DNA from: Candidatus Aquidulcis sp.
Lineage (GTDB): Bacteria; Chloroflexota; Anaerolineae; Anaerolineales; E44-bin32
DNA length: 10,798 nt
Assembly: GCA_020723365.1 (NCBI GenBank)
Contig: DYJB01000015.1
Location: 15,157-25,954, forward strand
Direction: 5' to 3'
Shown one piece after another: positions 6,304 through 10,798 of the stretch. Made by a program: the position numbers and the translations under genes. Position 1 is the first letter of the stretch. Each line of letters opens with the position of its first letter. The notes below the pieces were generated by a model. The model ran no database searches and was not told the DNA's origin. It was given only the letters and a program-made list of their open reading frames with translations.

Positions 6304-7026
6304 ATGAATCGCGCCAGGCTGGCCAGCTCTTGTCTCTTCGCCTTGCTGCTTGGCGCCTGCCAGGCGAACGTCGTGACGCACGTTGAGACCTCTGGCGCCG
6401 GCACGCTGACGATCGAGATCGGCCTGACGCCGGACGAGGTCGCCCAGCTGAGATCCTTCGGGGGCGATTCGGCGGCCGGTCCGTGCGCCACGATGGCGCT
6501 GGAGGGCGCGGGGGCAGGGGAGACCTCTGCCTTCGAAGAGGAACGGCGCGGGCAGGAAACCTGGTGCGTCTCCACGCAGACCTTCGAGGACGCTTCCCAG
6601 CTGGAGTCGCTCTACCGCCGCCTGACCGGCGTCTCGATCCGCGAACTGGTGGAACGGGAAGGCATCTTCGTCTACGATGTCGCCGTCGAGACGCAGGCGC
6701 CGCAGGGGATGGCCCTTGCCCCGAACGTCACCTGGGTGCTTGAGCTCCCAGGGAAGCTCGGCGATCATAATGCCGACCGATTGAATGGCCAGCGCCTGGA
6801 GTGGACGCTGACGCCCGGCGAGTCCAGAAGGCTGATGGCCTCCTCGGATCTCTACCCCCTCCCGCTGACGGGCGACCTGGGTTCCGGCATTGAGATCACC
6901 CATGTTCACCCCTCGCTGATCGCCGGCGTGGCGGCCGTGTGTCTGTGCCTCCCAGGAGTGTTGCTGCTGGTCGGCCTGATCGTGATGCTCAGGCGAAGCA
7001 GGCGAAGGGCTTCGGAGGCAGCGTGA
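6304..7026 (+). CDS. LppM-like lipoprotein with C-terminal transmembrane anchor
   Basis: The 240-aa protein opens with a lipoprotein signal peptide: MNR, a hydrophobic core, and lipobox LLGAC with the lipidated Cys at 19. The exported part (about 20-200) begins with a beta-rich segment, GAGTLTIEIGLTPDEVAQL, and has Cys residues in GPCATM and TWCVST that could form a disulfide. A membrane helix spans about 205-229 and is followed by RRSRRR, so the C-terminus is cytoplasmic and the protein would be anchored at both ends. The layout and the first strand resemble the LppM / DUF3153 family, a match made by eye. The start ATG lies 11 nt after AGGAGG (6287-6292), a slightly long spacing; no nearer in-frame start exists. 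The next gene is also a lipoprotein, 53 nt on. Confidence 0.75.
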   Translation: MNRARLASSCLFALLLGACQANVVTHVETSGAGTLTIEIGLTPDEVAQLRSFGGDSAAGPCATMALEGAGAGETSAFEEERRGQETWCVSTQTFEDASQLESLYRRLTGVSIRELVEREGIFVYDVAVETQAPQGMALAPNVTWVLELPGKLGDHNADRLNGQRLEWTLTPGESRRLMASSDLYPLPLTGDLGSGIEITHVHPSLIAGVAAVCLCLPGVLLLVGLIVMLRRSRRRASEAA

Positions 7027-7067
7027 GGGGCATGGGTGAAGCGCGAGGCGGGACGGGGGATCTCCGT

Positions 7068-7072
7068 GGAGG
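7068..7072 (+). promoter_or_regulatory. Ribosome binding site fixing the start of the second lipoprotein
   Basis: GGAGG lies 7 nt before the ATG at 7080. It chooses this start over in-frame upstream starts that lie inside the preceding lipoprotein gene and would bury the signal peptide behind about 47 basic, disordered residues. Confidence 0.75.
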
Positions 7073-7079
7073 CATCAAA

Positions 7080-7556
7080 ATGCACAGGCTGATCGCCCTC
7101 GCTGCATGGATGGGCCTGCTCACCGGCTGCAGCCTGCTTCCGATCGGTGACGGGGGCGGATGGCCGTTTCCGGACTCCGACCTCGGGTCGATGCCGACGG
7201 TGGCAATCCCGACGATGGCGCCGGTTGACTTCGGCGCCATGGGGTTGGCGCCCAAGGCGGAGGGAACGATCGTCGATCAGTACGGCGCCGCCATGTCGGG
7301 TGTTGTCCTGTGCGTCGGGCCGAGCGAGGCGGAGGCCGTGCCGCTGGGTCAGACGGACGCCATTGGTTACTATTCGCTGACGCTGGACGCCGACGCCATC
7401 AGCCGCGGGCAGCTCCTGCTGTGGCCGTTCCTGCCGCTGACACGCTTCGAGCCGGATGGTATCGTCTTCGCGGGCGTGCTGCTGGGGGGATCGACTTACG
7501 ATTTCAAAGGATTGCCGGCTATCTACCCCGTGCCGCCGGAGAAGGACTGCCGCTAG
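7080..7556 (+). CDS. Small lipoprotein with carboxypeptidase-regulatory-like domain
   Basis: The gene encodes 158 aa. The signal peptide MHRLIALAAWMGLLTGC ends in lipobox LLTGC (Cys17). After a Gly/Pro/Thr-rich linker (about 20-58), residues about 60-120 read EGTIVDQYGAAMSGVVLCVG, then GQTDAIGYYSLTLDADAI. This is the G-x-V-x-D-x-x-G ... T-D-x-x-G-x-Y-x-L pattern of carboxypeptidase-regulatory-like or CNA-B-type beta sandwiches, found in surface proteins. The protein should sit on the outer face of the cytoplasmic membrane. No enzyme motif is visible. It follows the LppM-like gene by 53 nt and is probably co-transcribed and co-localised with it. It ends only 15 nt from the 3' end of the opposing methyltransferase gene. 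Confidence 0.72.
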   Translation: MHRLIALAAWMGLLTGCSLLPIGDGGGWPFPDSDLGSMPTVAIPTMAPVDFGAMGLAPKAEGTIVDQYGAAMSGVVLCVGPSEAEAVPLGQTDAIGYYSLTLDADAISRGQLLLWPFLPLTRFEPDGIVFAGVLLGGSTYDFKGLPAIYPVPPEKDCR

Positions 7557-7571
7557 CACAGCCGCCACGTG

Positions 7572-8312
7572 TCACGTCGTCGGCTTCTCCACAACCCACG
7601 CGTGCGACAGACCGAGCGCCCTCAGCGGTGTGCCCTCCAGCGCCTGCAGCACCGTCCGCAGCGCCGCTCCAAAGCGCGGCCAGCGGGCGATGATGTTGTC
7701 GTAGGCGCCGAAGAGAATCGCTGCCCGAACGAGTCGCAGCGGCAGGCCGCCCACCAGCCGCTCCAGATCGCGGCGCGTGTAGGCGCGCACGTGCGGCGCC
7801 AGGCGGTCGCGCCAGCGCGGCGGCAGGTAGTTGACGAGCGGGATGTTGCCGAAGCGGTAGCGGCCGTGCCAGTAGATGCCGTGGGTCTCGAACGGATAGC
7901 CGCGATTGGGGACGAAGATCACCGCACGGCCGCCCGGCGCCAGCAGGCGGGCGATCTCCCCCATGGCCTGGCGGTCGTCGGCGACGTGCTCGAGCACCTC
8001 GTGCGATAGGATCAGATCGAAGGTCCCGTCGGGGAAAGGCAGACGCTCGCCGGCGGCCTGCGCCACGCGCAAACCGCGCCCTCCGGCGAGCCGGGCGCGC
8101 TCGGCGTCGAACTCAACGCCCACCGCCGCGCGCGCGCCTGTCGCCAGCCGCTCCAGGTAGAGCCCCAGGCCGCAGCCGTCATCCAGCACGCGGCCGCGGG
8201 CGCGATCGCCGGCCGCCTCCAGGATCCATGCCAGCCGGCGGGCCTGCCCGGCGCGCCAGACGTAGGACGGCTCGCCGCGCAGGGCGGCGCGGTCAAGGTC
8301 GCGGGGGATCAT
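7572..8312 (-). CDS. Class I SAM-dependent methyltransferase (Methyltransf_11-like)
   Basis: The 246-aa protein (from ATG at 8312) carries motif I as VLDDGCGLG (42-50), the acidic motif II residue in GVEFDAERARL, and LPFPDGTFDLILSHEVLEHV, the usual post-I region of UbiG-like enzymes. Then come LLAPGGRAVIFVPNRGYPFETHG and a C-terminal SHAWVVEKP. The substrate is unknown; relatives modify quinones, lipids and sugars. The ATG overlaps the TGA of the upstream gene (ATGA) and has AGGAG (8324-8328) 11 nt before it. An in-frame GTG at 8324 would instead overlap that ribosome binding site. It is the last gene of the leftward operon. Motif I has Asp-Asp-Gly where Asp-Val/Ile-Gly is common, a mild deviation. 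Confidence 0.88.
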   Translation of the reverse strand: MIPRDLDRAALRGEPSYVWRAGQARRLAWILEAAGDRARGRVLDDGCGLGLYLERLATGARAAVGVEFDAERARLAGGRGLRVAQAAGERLPFPDGTFDLILSHEVLEHVADDRQAMGEIARLLAPGGRAVIFVPNRGYPFETHGIYWHGRYRFGNIPLVNYLPPRWRDRLAPHVRAYTRRDLERLVGGLPLRLVRAAILFGAYDNIIARWPRFGAALRTVLQALEGTPLRALGLSHAWVVEKPTT

Positions 8313-8770
8313 CCCAGCGACCACTCCTGCTGGAAGCCGAAGCCGCGCCGGTTATCGATCAGCCGAATCCACGTCGGCCGGAAGGCGTAGGTGGCGCCGG
8401 CGGCGAGCGCTTCGGCCAACTGGCCGATGAAGCTGAAGCGGCGGGCATAGATGCCCCGGCCCGCTTCGGCCTCCGGCCCCTCGAGCCGTCCTACGATCCC
8501 CTGCATCTGCAGGCCGCGCAGCCGTCGCCAGTCCGCTTCGTCAGGGTAGAGCGCCACCGAGGCGCGCCCATCCCGATCGGCATTAAGCGAGTGGATGCTT
8601 TCTGGATCGGACAGGAAGATCAGGCGCAGCGAGGGGTCGGCGGCGAAGTAGACCGGTGTGGCGCGCGGCGTGCCATCGGCCGAGCGCGTCGCCAGGGTGA
8701 GGGTGGCCGTCTCCTCCAGCAGGGCGCGCACGGGTTCGAGTTCGAGGGCCAGGGCGGGGGGGAGCGTCAC
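8309..8770 (-). CDS. Pyridoxamine 5'-phosphate oxidase-like FMN-binding protein
   Basis: This short split-barrel flavoprotein has 153 aa if it starts at the GTG overlapping the ubiX stop (GTGA). Signatures are TLTLATRSADGTPRATPVYFA, then LIFLSDPESIHSLNADRDGRASVALYPDE and WRRLRGLQMQGIVGRLEG. The last resembles the W..I.GLQ.EG pattern of the YhbP/UPF0306 group within the PNPOx-like clan. It probably binds FMN or a related cofactor as a dimer, with unknown redox substrate; a true PdxH role is unlikely because of its length and context. A second in-frame GTG at 8782 would add four residues, with no visible ribosome binding site. Sitting directly after a flavin prenyltransferase gene is suggestive but does not prove a shared pathway. 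Confidence 0.82.
   Translation of the reverse strand: MTLPPALALELEPVRALLEETATLTLATRSADGTPRATPVYFAADPSLRLIFLSDPESIHSLNADRDGRASVALYPDEADWRRLRGLQMQGIVGRLEGPEAEAGRGIYARRFSFIGQLAEALAAGATYAFRPTWIRLIDNRRGFGFQQEWSLG
8324..8328 (-). promoter_or_regulatory. Ribosome binding site for the class I methyltransferase
   Basis: AGGAG on the minus strand, within the 3' end of the PNPOx-like gene, precedes the ATG at 8312 by 11 nt. It supports that start over the GTG at 8324, which it touches. Confidence 0.55.
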
Positions 8771-9342
8771 AGACCCTGCCACGGTGTGACGCCGGCATCG
8801 GGCAGGCCCAGCCGCTGCAGGGCGCGGGCGACGGTGTGATCGACCAGGTCATCGATCGTCGCCGGGCGATGGTAGAAGGCGGGCACAGGCGGGAAGATGA
8901 CCGCGCCGGCGCGGGCAGCCAGATCCATCAGGCGCAGGTGGCCGCGGTGCAGGGGGGTCTCGCGCACGACCAGCACCAGCGGGCGGCCCTCCTTGAGCGT
9001 GACGTCGGCGGCGCGCACGATCAGGTCGTCGGCATAGGAATTGGCGATGCCCGAGAGGGTCTTGATCGAGCAGGGGATGACGATCATGCCCAGCGTCGGG
9101 AAGGAGCCGGAGGCGATGCTGGCGCCGATATCACGCGCCTCGTGGCTGACGGCGGCCAGCGCCGTCACGTCGCTCACCTTCCAGTCGGTCTCCTGGGCGA
9201 TGGTGATGCGCGCCGCGGCGCTGAGCACCAGGTGGGCCTCGACGCCCATCGCCCGCAGCCGCTGGAGGGCGCGGATACCCAGCACGGCACCCGAAGCGCC
9301 GGTGAGGGCCACGATCACGCGTCGCGGTTCGGGCTGATCCAC
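8767..9342 (-). CDS. ubiX: Flavin prenyltransferase UbiX
   Basis: UbiX joins dimethylallyl phosphate to FMN, making prenyl-FMN, the cofactor of UbiD-type decarboxylases in ubiquinone or menaquinone synthesis. The 191-aa length is typical. Visible motifs are TGASGA (Ser17), Glu51 in AQETDW, PCSIKTLSGIANSYADDLIVRAADVTLKE (Arg110, Lys117), VRETPL (Arg127) and PAFYHRP (Tyr157). These line up with active-site residues I recall for the Pseudomonas enzyme (Ser15, Glu49, Arg122, Lys129, Arg139, Tyr169), with a constant offset after the first segment, so the site looks complete. The GTG start lies 1 nt after the menG stop and has AAGGA 8 nt upstream. No UbiD partner is in the window. Confidence 0.95.
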   Translation of the reverse strand: MDQPEPRRVIVALTGASGAVLGIRALQRLRAMGVEAHLVLSAAARITIAQETDWKVSDVTALAAVSHEARDIGASIASGSFPTLGMIVIPCSIKTLSGIANSYADDLIVRAADVTLKEGRPLVLVVRETPLHRGHLRLMDLAARAGAVIFPPVPAFYHRPATIDDLVDHTVARALQRLGLPDAGVTPWQGL

Positions 9343-9343
9343 G

Positions 9344-10054
9344 TCAGTCGTCCTTGGCCGTACCCCAGTGAATGGCGACGGTGCCGAGCATCCGCCGCAC
9401 GAAGCCGACCTGCTCGAGGCCGGCGGCGCGCATGCGCTGCGCCAGCGATTCCGCCTCGACGAAGCGTTCCGTCGACTGCGGCAGGTAATTGTACGCCTCG
9501 GAGTCGCCGGCGATCAGCCGCCCCAGGGCGGGAATGACCGTGTGCAGGTGGAAGCGCAGCAGGGGCAGCCGCCAGGAGCGCGGCGGCGGAGTGGTGTCGA
9601 GCGAGACGGCGCGTGCGCCGGGCCGGGCGACGCGGCTCTCTTCGCGCAGGACGGCGTCCAGATCGGGAACGTTGCGCAGCAGGAAGCCGGAGACGACGGC
9701 GTCGAAAGCGGCGGCAGGGAAGGGCAGGTGCGCTGCATCCCCGATCACCCACTGCACCCGACCGCCGGCCGGCCGCCCCTTTCCCCATCGCATCATCTCC
9801 GGCGTGAAGTCGAGGGCCACCACGCGGGCCGAGGGGCGCTGGTGGAGGGCCTCGAAGCACAGGTCGCCGGTGCCGGCGCCCAGATCGAGCAGGCGGGGAG
9901 CCTCGGACAGATCCAGGCGCCGGATCGCCTCGGCGCGCCAGCGGCGGTCCTGGCCGGCGGTCATCAGGCGGTTGAGCAGGTCGTAGCGCGGGGCGATGCG
10001 GCCGAACATGCGGCGCACGTAGCGGGCACGGGCATGGCCGGTCAGCTCGCTCAT
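9344..10054 (-). CDS. menG: Demethylmenaquinone methyltransferase (UbiE/MenG family)
   Basis: This 236-aa enzyme C-methylates demethylmenaquinone (or the ubiquinone precursor) with SAM, the last menaquinone step. Family signatures run in order: YVRRMFGRIAPRYDLLNRLMTAGQDRRWR (12-40), SAM motif I LLDLGAGTGDL (55-65), DFTPEMMRWGK, SGFLLRNVPDLDAVLREESRVARPG, and the AYNYLPQSTERF block near residue 190. All are intact and the length is normal. The start overlaps the stop of the upstream 2H phosphoesterase gene (ATGA), implying coupled translation. Linkage with ubiX supports a quinone role; menaquinone is inferred from the likely organism and not shown by the sequence. Confidence 0.94.
   Translation of the reverse strand: MSELTGHARARYVRRMFGRIAPRYDLLNRLMTAGQDRRWRAEAIRRLDLSEAPRLLDLGAGTGDLCFEALHQRPSARVVALDFTPEMMRWGKGRPAGGRVQWVIGDAAHLPFPAAAFDAVVSGFLLRNVPDLDAVLREESRVARPGARAVSLDTTPPPRSWRLPLLRFHLHTVIPALGRLIAGDSEAYNYLPQSTERFVEAESLAQRMRAAGLEQVGFVRRMLGTVAIHWGTAKDD
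9351..9355 (-). promoter_or_regulatory. Ribosome binding site for ubiX
   Basis: AAGGA on the minus strand, inside the last codons of menG, stands 8 nt before the GTG at 9342. It supports this non-ATG start. Confidence 0.65.
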
Positions 10055-10581
10055 TCGGCCTGCCCCAGGCGCGCAACCGCCAGCGGCACATAGGGTGCGC
10101 TCGATTCCGGCGCCCCGACGTACACCACCAGACGATCGACGAGGAAGGTGAACGACGGAGCGGGGCGCAAGGCCAGCTCATGCAGACCGAGGCCATCTTC
10201 GGAATGAGCCAGCGTCAGGTGCGGGTGTAGCCCGGGGCCGAACTCGCCCCCATACGCCGGGTACTCCGGGAAGGCGGAGGCCAGACGCGCGTACAGGTCG
10301 ATCAGCGCTCGCGGATCGGCCGGCTCGAGGAAGATTGCCGTCGGGAAGCGGCCGTAGCGATCGAGGGTGACGGGAAAAGGCCGGACGCGCGCCAGGGCCC
10401 GGCGCAAACGCGGCAGACTGCCGTCGATGGCCTCCGGCGGGGCGAAGGGATACAGCAGCGTGATGTGGGCCGGCACGTGGGTCCATCGGCGGGGGGGATC
10501 GCGCGGACGCAGCGCGGCGGCAAAGGCCTGCACCTCGAAGGGCGGAACGATCAGGACGGCCGTCTCGAGTGGCGTGCTCAC
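10051..10581 (-). CDS. 2H phosphoesterase superfamily protein (2'-5' RNA ligase / LigT-like)
   Basis: The protein (176 aa from GTG at 10581) carries the two HxT motifs that define 2H phosphoesterases: AHITLLYPF (His39, Thr41) and HPHLTLAH (His121, Thr123), about 80 residues apart as usual. Relatives are 2',3'-cyclic phosphodiesterases acting on RNA ends or nucleotides; the LigT name reflects an in vitro ligase activity. The chosen GTG overlaps the permease stop (GTGA) and matches the short N-terminus typical of the family. ATG at 10596 or GTG at 10602 would add 5 or 7 residues, and none of the three has a clear ribosome binding site. Its place beside menG gives no obvious role. Confidence 0.87.
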   Translation of the reverse strand: MSTPLETAVLIVPPFEVQAFAAALRPRDPPRRWTHVPAHITLLYPFAPPEAIDGSLPRLRRALARVRPFPVTLDRYGRFPTAIFLEPADPRALIDLYARLASAFPEYPAYGGEFGPGLHPHLTLAHSEDGLGLHELALRPAPSFTFLVDRLVVYVGAPESSAPYVPLAVARLGQAE

Positions 10582-10798
10582 CGGGCGAACTGCCATGGAC
10601 ACAGGCGGCGCTGCAGCCCGTCGACGCCGAAGTACAGGCCCAGGCCGAGCAGGCTCATCGCCAGCACGCCGGCATACATGCGCGGGTAGTCGAAGAGCGT
10701 CGAGCCGTGCAGGTAGATGTAGTAGCCCAGCCCGCGCTGCGTGGCGAAGAGCTCGGCGACGTACAGCACGGCCACGGCCGTGCCGATCGATTGGCGCA
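10578..10798 (-). CDS. ABC transporter permease, NitT/TauT (SsuC/ThiX-like) type, C-terminal fragment
   Basis: The frame is open to the window edge, so only the last 73 residues are seen. They contain the tail of the binding-protein-dependent permease domain: AVAVLYVAELFATQRGLGYYI, then YPRMYAGVLAMSLLGLGLYF, a membrane helix, ending in LQRRLCPWQFAR. The GLGYxI, R.YAG and ERRLLPW-like tail are typical of permeases importing nitrate, sulfonates, taurine or pyrimidine precursors of thiamine. Substrate cannot be told from this piece. An ATP-binding and a substrate-binding protein are expected upstream, outside the window. Its stop overlaps the start of the LigT-like gene, so it heads or belongs to the same leftward operon. 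Confidence 0.85.
   Translation of the reverse strand, partial: RQSIGTAVAVLYVAELFATQRGLGYYIYLHGSTLFDYPRMYAGVLAMSLLGLGLYFGVDGLQRRLCPWQFAR

Noticed and set aside
7538..7590. GGAGAAG / CTTCTCC inverted repeat around the convergent junction
   Set aside because: Only 7 bp with a 39-nt loop inside coding sequence and no T-tract; not a credible terminator.
8783..9537. Plus-strand open frames opposite ubiX and menG
   Set aside because: Gly/Arg/His/Gln-rich shadows of well-defined minus-strand genes.

Overview
The window is a GC-rich bacterial chromosomal segment that is almost fully coding. Its gene content (2-oxoacid dehydrogenase E2/E3, citrate synthase, MenG and UbiX, small lipoproteins, a Nal1-like protease, a NitT/TauT-type ABC permease) and its frequent GTG starts with 4-nt stop/start overlaps fit an aerobic or facultative, menaquinone-using bacterium. 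Chloroflexota (Anaerolineae-like) is my best guess from the look of the proteins, but it is an impression and no marker gene here proves it. I see no rRNA, tRNA, CRISPR array, transposase or phage gene.

Left third (1-3893, + strand), central carbon metabolism: the 3' part of a 2-oxoacid dehydrogenase E2 gene (its lipoyl domain lies upstream of the window), then dihydrolipoamide dehydrogenase (E3) behind its own good sigma70-type promoter, then citrate synthase, closed by a strong intrinsic terminator. E2 and E3 work in one complex that turns a 2-oxoacid into acyl-CoA plus NADH, and citrate synthase is the entry to the TCA cycle.

Middle (3894-7556, + strand), a five-gene run that is the least ordinary part: a cytoplasmic-looking trypsin-fold (Nal1-like) serine protease; a translationally coupled 87-aa protein that is a free-standing copy of the protease's N-terminal domain; a 323-aa protein that looks like an alpha/alpha-toroid of the prenyltransferase/squalene-cyclase fold; and two lipoproteins, one LppM-like with a C-terminal membrane anchor and one with a carboxypeptidase-regulatory-like beta domain. 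A perfect 15-bp inverted repeat, each arm holding its own 11-nt palindrome, sits between the toroid gene and the first lipoprotein gene.

Right third (7572-10798, - strand), a tightly packed operon read leftwards: end of an ABC transporter permease, a 2H phosphoesterase (LigT-like), MenG/UbiE methyltransferase, UbiX flavin prenyltransferase, a PNPOx-like flavoprotein and a class I SAM methyltransferase. Every junction is a GTGA or ATGA overlap or a 1-nt gap. MenG and UbiX point to menaquinone synthesis; the roles of the others in that unit are open. The + and - strand gene blocks converge with only 15 nt between them.
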